Shown here: positions 7,788 through 15,387 of the stretch, piece by piece | How positions within the stretch are numbered: position 1 is the first letter of the stretch | Layout: each line of letters opens with the position of its first letter | From: a virus | DNA length: 22,631 nt | Virus record (IMG/VR): IMGVR_UViG_3300048504_000674 | Coordinates: 1 to 22,631 of that record | Direction: 5' to 3' (one strand) | Translations under genes and position numbers: made by a program | Notes under the pieces: model-generated | Seen by the model: only the letters and a program-made list of their open reading frames with translations | Databases searched by the model: none | Told to the model about the DNA's origin: nothing

Positions 7788-9940
7788 CTAATTTCTCTTT
7801 TTTGAAACTTTGTTGGTCCTTGGATATGCTCCAACTCTTCAAGTGTGTAATGACCACCTCGGATACTTCCGTCATAGATGAAACTAAAACAGGTTTCAGG
7901 AGCAGACGAAGACGTGCTACCCGAATTAACGGTTAACCTTACAAGTTTTCCATTCAGTGTTTCTTGTGCTCCGATTTCCATTAATATGTATCTCGGATCA
8001 TAAAATTGAGATTCGTTTTCAGTCTTTTTGTGGTTTGCTAAATTTGTAATCTCCCTTGCTTCATTTGCATAGATGGTCATAAATGCAGGTTCAGTACCTG
8101 CATCCGTTGGTGGATAACAGAATAATGTTTTCTCTCTGCAATTCTTCCAGGAGATTGCAAGTGTTCCACGACTTGAAGTTTGAGATGGTGAATTTACATC
8201 TTTGGTATACAGTTTTGCACCGTCTTTGTTGTTGAGCAATAATGAATCTCCATTTGTGAGTATATCACTGATTTCAACTTCCCTTGACAACTCCCCTAAC
8301 GAATCAGGTCTCAGTTGATCAAGTGAATCAATGCAACACGACCCAGAGAAGCAAAATGCTAAGTTGTCTTTTAAGACACTCTTGGAATATATATATGCCC
8401 AGTGTGTTTCAGGAAGTTCCTTTCCGGTTCTATCAGTTGCGGTGATTCTTAAATTATTTTCCACAACAGTCTGACCCGATGACGTGATTGGTATTACTTC
8501 AAGCATCTCACGATCAGGTAGTTGTAGTTTAAATGTTCCTGTTATCGGTGAAAACTCAACATTTTCTTGATATCGTCCGTCTGGAAGTTCTGTAACCGAA
8601 TCAATTTTAAAACCAATGTTATATGGCATAGGTATTTTCTTTGTCTCAGGTGGGTTTGATGTACCAGAGTGCGTAAGAACAGTTTCATGAAGTTTAACTG
8701 CGAAAACAGTGCCTTCCTCTGAGTCAAGTGGTTGAATAACGGTACTTCCCTTAACGTATACATCGTTATCATTTTCTGTGTTATTTTCACAACTACCTTC
8801 AAGTGACAATGTTGGTACAATTTTACTTTTACTAACTTGACTTGCATTTGTGACTAAAACTTCAGGTGAACTTAATTTATCTGTAAATGTTATATTTGAT
8901 GTAGACTGAGTTATCACCTTGAGTTTGACATCAATTTCACCTATACCCGTTACATAAGATTCGGTCTCGGGTGTAAAATCTATTTCCTTATATGATACAA
9001 ACACATCATCATCTTTAATGTTTGCCTCGGATGCGTTATACAATACACCTATATTGCTATGATATACATATATTTCATCATTTATAAGTGGCATATCCTG
9101 ATCAGTTGGTTGTGGTCCTTCTAATTTATTATATTCTATTTGTAAAAGCAGATTGTTGCGACTAGTTACAGTGCCTGTGTTTTCAACTCGTATCTTCCAA
9201 CCTGTATATAAGAAGTTTCCATCTGCATCATTGTAAATATTTGGTTTTATTGTTAGTTTATATTCTTCTGATAATGGTCTACCACCGGTTGGTGATCCAG
9301 TTAGTGGTCGGTAGTTTGTTACAATCGCAGTATGTTTACCGGTTGCAACAAACAGGGGTTTGCTTATTACAGGTTCAAGTCGTGCATGGACAGCATTTGA
9401 CCCCATTATGCTACCAAGTTGGGTGCTTGCGTTAATTCTAGCAAGAGTATCTGAGAGATAGTACACTACACCAGGTTCTAAATCAGTTGTTTCTTCTCCA
9501 AATGTTATTTTACCGAAAAACACAACTTTAGCACGAAAACCCTCTTCAGGAAGTTCACGACCCGTTTCACAACTTACTTCAACTTTTTCAACAATAGCAA
9601 GTGATTCTATTAAGTGTTCTGGATCTTTTGTGTAATTTCCGTTGTCAATTTCAGCTGAAGCTAAATCATAACCATCTTTGTAGGAATTCCAAAATACTGC
9701 GTCACCTACCCGTGGACAATCATACTTTAGGTATACTATATCTGCTATTTGAGTGGTGTGGTTTTGGGGATCATTTTCATAGATCTTTCGCAACTCATGA
9801 CGAATAATGTCCGTGGATATTACGGTAATGTCATCTCCGTCTGTTGAGGTGACCTGTGTCCATCCGGACGCATTGCAACCACCTCCACCCGAACCACCAG
9901 ACGAACTACATTTTGACATATTGAAAGCTGAATTTGACAT
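7784..9940 (-). CDS. Tail-fibre-like virion structural protein
   Basis: The 718-residue protein opens with a Ser/Gly/Cys-rich segment (CSSSGGSGGGGC, 11-22). Residues 78-213 form a module also present in the 638-residue neighbour: VGDAVFWN, then IVEKVE, VVFFGKITF, LEPGVVYYLSDT, EPVISKPLFVATG and AIVTNYRPL. I recall this module in fibre and baseplate-attached proteins of marine myophages. The rest is beta-rich with Ser/Thr/Asn, ending in a region that could be a distal domain. No membrane segments or catalytic motif are visible. AAAGGAAA precedes the ATG. It lies 17 bases after the 123-residue gene and overlaps the glycosyltransferase gene by 4 bases, giving a structural operon with a modifying enzyme. 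Confidence 0.75.
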   Translation of the reverse strand: MSNSAFNMSKCSSSGGSGGGGCNASGWTQVTSTDGDDITVISTDIIRHELRKIYENDPQNHTTQIADIVYLKYDCPRVGDAVFWNSYKDGYDLASAEIDNGNYTKDPEHLIESLAIVEKVEVSCETGRELPEEGFRAKVVFFGKITFGEETTDLEPGVVYYLSDTLARINASTQLGSIMGSNAVHARLEPVISKPLFVATGKHTAIVTNYRPLTGSPTGGRPLSEEYKLTIKPNIYNDADGNFLYTGWKIRVENTGTVTSRNNLLLQIEYNKLEGPQPTDQDMPLINDEIYVYHSNIGVLYNASEANIKDDDVFVSYKEIDFTPETESYVTGIGEIDVKLKVITQSTSNITFTDKLSSPEVLVTNASQVSKSKIVPTLSLEGSCENNTENDNDVYVKGSTVIQPLDSEEGTVFAVKLHETVLTHSGTSNPPETKKIPMPYNIGFKIDSVTELPDGRYQENVEFSPITGTFKLQLPDREMLEVIPITSSGQTVVENNLRITATDRTGKELPETHWAYIYSKSVLKDNLAFCFSGSCCIDSLDQLRPDSLGELSREVEISDILTNGDSLLLNNKDGAKLYTKDVNSPSQTSSRGTLAISWKNCREKTLFCYPPTDAGTEPAFMTIYANEAREITNLANHKKTENESQFYDPRYILMEIGAQETLNGKLVRLTVNSGSTSSSAPETCFSFIYDGSIRGGHYTLEELEHIQGPTKFQKREIR

Positions 9941-9957
9941 AACTTATTTCCTTTGCT

Positions 9958-10329
9958 CTAACTAATAATTCCTGGTTTTAATGATGTTACTGGATCAAGA
10001 ACTTGTTTCCAGACAAGGTTGTACACTTGTTGATCGGTTGGACTTGTTATATCAACTTCCCGTACTCGTTTATACACATAAATGTTTTTGACTTCTAGTT
10101 CTTTTTCTTTTTGTACAACATATGTTACAAAACTATAATCACCCTCCGAACTATCTCCTATGAAAATTCCCTTATGTGGCCAAACTCTATCAAGAAATTT
10201 GATTATTTCATCAGTTCCGTCATCATTAGTGGGAGAAGATTCGCACTTGGATGAGTCACTTGCATCTGCACATGAGTTAAATGTAAAGTGACGATACCTA
10301 AAATTACCTATGTCATATAAACTACCCAT
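9958..10329 (-). CDS. Small virion-associated protein sharing a C-terminal fibre module
   Basis: The 123-residue protein contains LDRVWPHKGIFIG, then YSFVTYVVQK, IYVYKRVRE and LVWKQVLDP. This pattern parallels the C-terminus of the preceding 638-residue protein (LKSAWPTAGI, then ITYVIDTVI, LFETHEYVKI and NWNYLRR), so the two probably share a fold. A Cys/Ser/Asp-rich loop precedes it (about residues 20-40). The start codon overlaps the upstream stop as TAATG, with AAGGAG 9 bases before it, so it is strongly translated by coupling. A fibre or baseplate accessory role is inferred from the shared module and operon. Confidence 0.65.
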   Translation of the reverse strand: MGSLYDIGNFRYRHFTFNSCADASDSSKCESSPTNDDGTDEIIKFLDRVWPHKGIFIGDSSEGDYSFVTYVVQKEKELEVKNIYVYKRVREVDITSPTDQQVYNLVWKQVLDPVTSLKPGIIS

Positions 10330-12245
10330 TACGAGATTCTCCTTAAATAGTTCCAGTTTGCGTTTGTAAGTGAGTCAATTTTTACATATTCATGTGTCTC
10401 AAATAGTGTTACATTATTATTAGATATCACTGTGTCTATAACATATGTAATAATACCCTTGTCATTGATACCGGCAGTAGGCCATGCAGACTTTAAGAAA
10501 TTATTACCAAATTCCTCAAGATCACTTTGATTTGTAAATGCAGATGATCTATTTACCGAGAAGTTTTTTGTATCTCTTACATCGTAGGTTCTACACGGTG
10601 TCCCACTTGTTGGATCAATTGCGTTACATACATCTTTGGGATTTGGGTATGCAGGTTGATTTAAAATTAATATCTTTGTGGAACTTAGTGCATAAAATGC
10701 AGGTTTTGAATAAGAAAGAACCTTACCGGTAACTGCGTCGCGTTTAAACGGATCAACCATCGTTGTATTTCTAAAAGGTCTACTTCCATCTAGTTGTGGT
10801 TTAAGTGATGCGTTCATAAGTGGGTTTGTGAACCTACCATCTGTTTCTTGATTCAACGCCTGACCAATTTCTTCGGAAGAAAAATCATATATTGAATTTC
10901 TCAATTCACTTGGTTTGTTCGTGTCTGCTTTTTGGTCATCATTAAGTGGGAATGATTCGATGTAATATGTATAACCCTCGTTAAACAACCTCTCAATTGG
11001 TGAAGTTTCTGGAGTTTGTGAACCATCAACTTCAGTTGTAAAATTACCAGTTTCCATGAGTGGTAGGTTAAACTCAACTATACCCGAAGTTTGTATTTCA
11101 AAGAAGTCATTGGATGAATTTATAACAATTCCAAGCATATCACATCCATAATTGTCATCTTCGAATGGATCGTTTGGGTTTTCAGACTTTAATTGAGATG
11201 CTGAGTTGCATAAAGCATAATTCATCTTATCATCTGATATAATTCCCGACTCCCGTTCAATAAAACTGGGTAATATCTGCTCATGCAAACTATTTTCATC
11301 AAAACTGGAACTATGATCCAAACCATCCACACTAGTTCTTACTTTTTTTCTTACGATCCTTAACATATCTCCAATTTTTATGCTATTACATGATGCAGGT
11401 TCATATATAACAAATTTATTGGCACTTTCATCTGAACTACACATTAACCCTCTGTAATTTACCATTACACCCGATGTGGGTGAGGTTGCAATTAAAACTG
11501 GTTTCGAGACACTCTCTGATATGGTTGGGTCTTCTGCGGGTTCAAAATCAAGTAAAGTTCCTTGTTTTCCGAGAAAATAAGTTTGTCCTGGGTTGAGAAG
11601 TTGGTTTTCATATACTTCAGTATAATTAAGACTATCAACTTGAGATATTGTTCTTTTTTCTATCTTTAATGGACCTCCAATTTGATCATCATTCCACTCC
11701 CATTTCACAAGACCATTAAATACAATATTTACTTTTTCTATCACAGAACTTAATAATGCAGAATTATCGGAAATGGGTTTGTATTTAAGTTTCTTGATTA
11801 TACCAATCACTTCTGCTGATTCACTACTGAGACAACTTGCTTTTTTAAATTTATTATCCCCTGTACTTATTAATAGATCACCCACACTGTATTCTTGTAC
11901 CTCACCTAAATCGTGAGTTTCAAGTGAACTACCCGAAAATGATTGCTCCGATGCACCAGGTGAATCGGTAAACTCAATAGACGTTCCACTATCATTAATT
12001 CTTATGAAACCACCTTTATGCTCATCGTATGAATCTGGTACATCTCTTAGGTTTTTGAAATCAATACCAACTTCGTTGTTTGCAATTCGTGTCAGTTCTG
12101 TTGCGAGTGACGATGCCGATATTCCTTTTGTTTCTCCCGTGGGTGACGCTGAATTGGTTTTTGAGTCTGTATCGACCACAATAAATAAGTCATCTTCTTC
12201 AAGTTGATGAAGTTTATTTAAGTCAGTTATTTTTTGGTTGGCCAT
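10329..12245 (-). CDS. Tail-fibre-like virion structural protein with repeated module
   Basis: The 638-residue protein begins with KITDLNKLHQLEEDDLFIVV (5-24) followed by SPTGETKGISASSLATEL, a common N-terminal attachment segment of phage fibres. Residues 121-267 carry the VGD, VIGIIKKL, VNIVFNGLV, LNPGQTYFLG, EP, SVSKPVLIA and VMVNYRGL module shared with the 718-residue protein. A second, more diverged copy follows (about 370-535: MLGIVINSSNDFFEIQTSGI, NEGYTYYIE, SYSKPAFYALSSTKILILNQ). The C-terminus contains the WPTAGI module shared with the 123-residue protein. No Shine-Dalgarno is obvious before the ATG; the leader holds a parS-like palindrome. Fibre or baseplate-peripheral structure is likely. 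Confidence 0.75.
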   Translation of the reverse strand: MANQKITDLNKLHQLEEDDLFIVVDTDSKTNSASPTGETKGISASSLATELTRIANNEVGIDFKNLRDVPDSYDEHKGGFIRINDSGTSIEFTDSPGASEQSFSGSSLETHDLGEVQEYSVGDLLISTGDNKFKKASCLSSESAEVIGIIKKLKYKPISDNSALLSSVIEKVNIVFNGLVKWEWNDDQIGGPLKIEKRTISQVDSLNYTEVYENQLLNPGQTYFLGKQGTLLDFEPAEDPTISESVSKPVLIATSPTSGVMVNYRGLMCSSDESANKFVIYEPASCNSIKIGDMLRIVRKKVRTSVDGLDHSSSFDENSLHEQILPSFIERESGIISDDKMNYALCNSASQLKSENPNDPFEDDNYGCDMLGIVINSSNDFFEIQTSGIVEFNLPLMETGNFTTEVDGSQTPETSPIERLFNEGYTYYIESFPLNDDQKADTNKPSELRNSIYDFSSEEIGQALNQETDGRFTNPLMNASLKPQLDGSRPFRNTTMVDPFKRDAVTGKVLSYSKPAFYALSSTKILILNQPAYPNPKDVCNAIDPTSGTPCRTYDVRDTKNFSVNRSSAFTNQSDLEEFGNNFLKSAWPTAGINDKGIITYVIDTVISNNNVTLFETHEYVKIDSLTNANWNYLRRIS

Positions 12246-12250
12246 TTTAA

Positions 12251-12266
12251 TTTTTCACGTGAAACA
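12251..12266. promoter_or_regulatory. parS-like palindrome (ParB-binding-site match)
   Basis: The minus strand reads TGTTTCACGTGAAAAA, differing from the bacterial chromosomal parS consensus TGTTTCACGTGAAACA at one position. The inner 12 bases TTTCACGTGAAA (12253-12264) are a perfect palindrome. It sits 5 bases upstream of the ATG of the 638-residue fibre-like gene, in its probable 5' leader, downstream of two TATATTTATAG-type elements. It could bind host or phage ParB, or be an unrelated operator or leader hairpin. Confidence 0.55.
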
Positions 12267-12272
12267 TAGAAT

Positions 12273-12312
12273 CTATAAATATACATATATTGTTATATGC
12301 TCTATAAATATT
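12273..12312 (-). promoter_or_regulatory. Paired TATATTTATAG elements upstream of the fibre operon
   Basis: On the minus strand an exact TATATTTATAG occupies 12283-12273, and AATATTTATAG (one mismatch) occupies 12312-12302, overlapping the phoH stop codon. The first lies 27 bases before the ATG of the fibre gene, a suitable distance for a -10 element. The complement of each contains TATAAATA, the T4 late-promoter word, but pointing away from the gene. Promoter function is inferred from recurrence and position only. Confidence 0.4.
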
Positions 12313-13066
12313 ATTTTGATAAACTTTTTAACTTAGTAATTATAAATTTTACTAATTGACTTCTAACAATATCCTCTTCTGTGAATTTAAAAGTGTGAAT
12401 TCCGTGACTTTTTGATGCTTCATCTTCAAATAAACTAAGTATACTATTAAACCCACTCCGGTTACCAATATCACTCTGCATGGCATCTCCACAGATGAAA
12501 ACTTTACAATTTTCACCTATACGAGTCATGATAGTTATCATTTCCTTTTCTGATAAATTTTGTGCTTCGTCTACTAAAATAAATTTATTTTCCCAACTTG
12601 CTCCTCTGAGGAAACCAACCGGAATTCCATAAATTCTTTCTTCTTCTTGTAAATATTTTATGTCAATTGGATTTAGCAGTTCTTCTAGTTTATCTTTAAA
12701 TGGTTCTAAGTAGGGAGCCATTTTATCATCCTGTGCTCCCGGTAAAAATCCGAGTTTTTGATCAGAACTCTCCACGGCACTTCTGACATATATCATTTCT
12801 TCGATCTGTTGATTCTGAAATAATTCTAATCCACAATATACACTCAACCATGTCTTTGCCGTGCCAGCTGGTCCATCAACGAATATAAGTTTTGTGTCTT
12901 CTTCTAATGCAATCTTATTTAAAAGTTTTTGTTTTTCTGTAAATTTTTTATTTAATTTAATTTTTAATTTTCGAAGTGGAGTAAGTTGATTATCATGGAT
13001 TTCTTCTTCAATGTGAGCATTTGCTAACAAATTTTTATTTACTGTTTTTGCTTTTTTTCTTGACAT
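12311..13066 (-). CDS. phoH: PhoH-like ATPase
   Basis: The 251-residue protein has a P-loop GPAGTAKT (65-72), a Walker B-type FILVDEAQN (162-170) and a GDAMQSDI sensor-like segment (193-200). YVRSAVESSDQKLGFLPGAQ (93-112) is the usual PhoH segment between them. These are the hallmarks of the PhoH-like NTPases that are nearly universal in marine T4-like phages. Host PhoH belongs to the phosphate regulon, but the phage protein's job is unsettled; RNA-related ATPase activity is a common suggestion. A basic N-terminus (1-45) precedes the domain. AGGAA lies about 9 bases before the ATG. It is followed by the promoter-like region of the fibre operon. Confidence 0.93.
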   Translation of the reverse strand: MSRKKAKTVNKNLLANAHIEEEIHDNQLTPLRKLKIKLNKKFTEKQKLLNKIALEEDTKLIFVDGPAGTAKTWLSVYCGLELFQNQQIEEMIYVRSAVESSDQKLGFLPGAQDDKMAPYLEPFKDKLEELLNPIDIKYLQEEERIYGIPVGFLRGASWENKFILVDEAQNLSEKEMITIMTRIGENCKVFICGDAMQSDIGNRSGFNSILSLFEDEASKSHGIHTFKFTEEDIVRSQLVKFIITKLKSLSK

Positions 13067-13117
13067 GGTTATATTCCTACATTATTTGTTATAACTGTTG
13101 TTAACTATTAATACTAA

Positions 13118-13453
13118 TTAGTCTTCATTTATATTATTTATATTATTTATTTTAGCTATAAGCGATTTAATTATCTTACAAGTTTCATACTCTTCTATAT
13201 TAGAGTAAAAGTCTAGTAAATTATTTAAATTACTAATATAACTTTCTTTTTTTACTATCACTTCTAAGTTAGTATCTTTAAATTTAAATAGATTAATTTT
13301 TGTGGGAATACTATTTTCGTCTTTCATAGATTGCAAAAAATTATCTAGTATAAAAGACATATACTTTTCTTTATTATTTTTAATATCCAATTTTAATTGC
13401 TTGTTATCGTTGGGAATTTCAAATTTTTTTTTATTGATATCGTTCTCATCCAT
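13118..13453 (-). CDS. Small hypothetical protein at the strand switch
   Basis: A 111-residue, Lys/Asn/Glu/Ile-rich, probably helical protein without membrane segments or recognisable motif; I do not recognise it. The C-terminus is a short repeat (KINNINNINED) encoded by AT-rich repeats. It is the first gene of the minus-strand block, diverging from the gene at 13489 with only 35 bases between start codons, and lies upstream of phoH with a gap of about 50 bases. No Shine-Dalgarno is visible; TATACTTATAG (one mismatch to the recurring motif) lies two bases before the ATG. Confidence 0.6.
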   Translation of the reverse strand: MDENDINKKKFEIPNDNKQLKLDIKNNKEKYMSFILDNFLQSMKDENSIPTKINLFKFKDTNLEVIVKKESYISNLNNLLDFYSNIEEYETCKIIKSLIAKINNINNINED

Positions 13454-13488
13454 ATCTATAAGTATAAATGTTAATCAAATATTAAAAC
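13454..13488. promoter_or_regulatory. Divergent intergenic region between minus and plus blocks
   Basis: Only 35 bases separate the divergent start codons. Toward the minus gene the sequence reads TATACTTATAG (13466-13456). Toward the plus gene it reads TATAAATG (13463-13470), similar to the T4 late-promoter word, ending 18 bases before the ATG at 13489. Overlapping promoter elements on the two strands are likely if both genes are transcribed from here; leaders would be very short. Confidence 0.4.
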
Positions 13489-13845
13489 ATGGAAAGACGA
13501 TTTTTTAAAAAATATAAAAGAATAGGTGATGGTAAAAGTCACACAAACAACCACTTGGGTAAAAAAATTTCTAAACCGAGTGTAAGTGAATCAACTCACA
13601 CATATAAAGATTTAGCAAGTAATCTTGTAACTTCCTTAGTAGAGTGGCAAAGGTCGGGTCGTAAAGTAGTAACATCGGAGCAATGGACTAAAAGATTAAC
13701 GATATGCAGAGGTTGTGAGTTTTGGTCTGAGGTATATAACACAAAAATAGCACGATGTAAAAAATGTGGTTGTAGTAGTGGAAAACTATTACTTGCAACA
13801 AGTTCATGTCCTCTCAATCCCCCAAAATGGAACAAAGAAATTTAA
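13489..13845 (+). CDS. Cysteine-rich zinc-ribbon-like phage protein
   Basis: The 118-residue protein has a basic N-terminus (ERRFFKKYKRIGDGK) and a C-terminal cysteine cluster: C73 and C76 (ICRGCEFW), C90, C93 and C95 (RCKKCGCSSGK), and C107 (SSCPLNPPKW). The pattern CxxC...CxxCxC...CP..KW is a compact metal-binding motif seen in small phage proteins, probably binding zinc. The domain's task is unknown to me. Residues 38-70 (HTYKDLASNLVTSLVEWQRS and on) form a helical region. It is the first gene of the plus block; no Shine-Dalgarno is seen before the ATG. Confidence 0.75.
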   Translation: MERRFFKKYKRIGDGKSHTNNHLGKKISKPSVSESTHTYKDLASNLVTSLVEWQRSGRKVVTSEQWTKRLTICRGCEFWSEVYNTKIARCKKCGCSSGKLLLATSSCPLNPPKWNKEI

Positions 13846-13882
13846 GTTTTTATAATTTTTATAATTTTTTTTTGAAATGATG

Positions 13883-13892
13883 TATATTTATG
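13883..13892 (+). promoter_or_regulatory. TATATTTATG element before the ribbon-helix-helix gene
   Basis: TATATTTATG reads in the gene's direction, 4 bases before its ATG (13897), and matches the recurring motif found in the opposite orientation before minus-strand genes. Its closeness to the start would leave a very short leader if it acts as a -10. Confidence 0.3.
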
Positions 13893-13896
13893 TAAA

Positions 13897-14094
13897 ATGA
13901 ATGATGCAAATTACAAACTTACAACCGTTAAGGTTTTGTCTGAAAACTACTCCAAGTTCAAACTAAAGACAATTGATTCTGATATGACATTGCAGAAATT
14001 AGTAAATCGTGCAATTGAACAATACCTCACAGACGATAAGTTTGAAAAAAATCTTGATGAAGTAAAAATATTTGATAATAATAGCAAATATTAA
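13897..14094 (+). CDS. Ribbon-helix-helix-like DNA-binding protein
   Basis: The 65-residue protein has the layout of an Arc/CopG-type ribbon-helix-helix fold: a short beta strand (KLTTVKVL, 7-14), helix A (NYSKFKLKTIDS), and helix B (TLQKLVNRAIEQYLTD, 31-46), then a charged tail. Such proteins dimerise and insert the two-stranded ribbon into the major groove, commonly as repressors. Similar short proteins occur in marine T4-like phages. It is placed just before the glycosyltransferase operon and its promoter-like sequence, so it could regulate that operon; this is inference. TATATTTATG precedes the ATG by 4 bases, with no Shine-Dalgarno. Confidence 0.65.
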   Translation: MNDANYKLTTVKVLSENYSKFKLKTIDSDMTLQKLVNRAIEQYLTDDKFEKNLDEVKIFDNNSKY

Positions 14095-14103
14095 TATAAG
14101 ATA

Positions 14104-14133
14104 TTGACATATATGGTGCAGTACTGATATTAT
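14104..14133 (+). promoter_or_regulatory. Sigma70-type promoter before the glycan operon
   Basis: A perfect -35 hexamer TTGACA (14104-14109) is followed after 18 bases by TATTAT (14128-14133), one mismatch from TATAAT. Transcription would start near 14140, at or next to the GTG start codon at 14141, implying an almost leaderless transcript, or translation from a start further inside. No Shine-Dalgarno lies before that GTG. Confidence 0.5.
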
Positions 14134-14140
14134 TGCATTA

Positions 14141-15385
14141 GTGAAAAAGAAAATATTACTTCTGTCTGATGATATAAGACTACAAACTGGTGTAGCGAAT
14201 ATATCTAAGAGCATAGTCCTTAATTCATGTGACACATATGATTGGGTTCAAATGTCAATGGGATCACTTAATACCAATCAAGAAATTATTGATGTTTCCG
14301 ATTCAGTAAGTAAGATCACCAATACATCCGATACTTACGTAAGATTGTACGAAACTAAGGGATATGGAAGTCGTGATTCGTTGTTGAATATTATCAAAAA
14401 AGAAGAACCTTCTGCAATTATGCATATCACAGACCCCCATAGATTCTCCTGGTTATACTCTATGAGTGATGAGGTACGAGAGTTAATGCCCTTGATGTAC
14501 TATCATGTATGGGATAATGATCCACACCCAAAATTTTTAAGGAATGTATATAATAAATGTGACTGGATTGGGTGTATTAGTAAACTTACATATGATTCGG
14601 TCAAGGAAGTCACACCAGAACACCCAAATTACGAGTATATCCCACATGGAGTATCAGACAAAGTATTTTTTCCACAAGACGAAAGCACCAGAGAAAAGCA
14701 TCGTATCGGTCTGCTGGGTAAGAATTATAAATTTGTTCTTCTTTTTAATAATGCCAATATAAGTAGAAAGCAACTATTACTTACCATTCAGTCATTTTCC
14801 AAATTCTATCAAAAATTAAATGAAGAGCAAAAAAAAGAAGTTGTATTACTACTACACACCGATGTAAACCATCGTGGTGGTTGTAATGTAAATACACTGC
14901 TTGATGAAATATATTCTGATCTTCCTGTGTTAATATCACCAAGTTTGGTAAGTGAGTCACACTTAAATAATATTTACAATCTATCACATTGTACTATTAA
15001 TGTTGCTTACAATGAGGGATTTGGATTATCAACACTTGAGTCGGTTTTTACAAACACACCTATTATATTAAATAAAACTGGTGGGTTATCTGATCAAATT
15101 AATAACGAATGGACTGAAGTAGTGAACCCCACATCCAGAATGTTAGTAGGAACACAGCAAGTCCCGTATCTCTATACAGATATATGTAGTGCAGACGATG
15201 TCGCCGTTGCAATTGATAATATGTATAAACGACATACAGATATTGATATGACTGATAAGTTTGATTTTATATTAGAAAATAGGTTCACAGACAAACTTAT
15301 GGTTGAATCAATTGTCAACGGAGTTGATAAAACTATTAAAAAATTTAAACCTGTCCACAATATTAGGTTTACCAAAATTAACTGA
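14141..15385 (+). CDS. GT4-like (GT-B fold) glycosyltransferase
   Basis: The 414-residue protein begins MKKKILLLSDDIRLQTGVAN, as in marine-phage glycosyltransferases. It carries the GT4 donor-site region: NISRKQLLLTIQSF (206-219) and the E-x7-E motif within NEGFGLSTLE (E292 and E300), followed by PIILNKTGGLSDQI. GT4 retaining enzymes use nucleotide-activated sugars. The start is GTG; the protein begins exactly at the first beta strand, so the start is plausible although no Shine-Dalgarno is present. It is first in a run of glycan genes, with the next start two bases after its stop. The acceptor is unknown; virion or envelope glycan is likely from context. Confidence 0.85.
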   Translation: MKKKILLLSDDIRLQTGVANISKSIVLNSCDTYDWVQMSMGSLNTNQEIIDVSDSVSKITNTSDTYVRLYETKGYGSRDSLLNIIKKEEPSAIMHITDPHRFSWLYSMSDEVRELMPLMYYHVWDNDPHPKFLRNVYNKCDWIGCISKLTYDSVKEVTPEHPNYEYIPHGVSDKVFFPQDESTREKHRIGLLGKNYKFVLLFNNANISRKQLLLTIQSFSKFYQKLNEEQKKEVVLLLHTDVNHRGGCNVNTLLDEIYSDLPVLISPSLVSESHLNNIYNLSHCTINVAYNEGFGLSTLESVFTNTPIILNKTGGLSDQINNEWTEVVNPTSRMLVGTQQVPYLYTDICSADDVAVAIDNMYKRHTDIDMTDKFDFILENRFTDKLMVESIVNGVDKTIKKFKPVHNIRFTKIN

Positions 15386-15387
15386 CT

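Noticed and set aside
13846-13896. T-rich run after the zinc-ribbon gene as a terminator
   Set aside because: Two TTTTTATAA repeats and a T10 run are present, but no stem precedes them.
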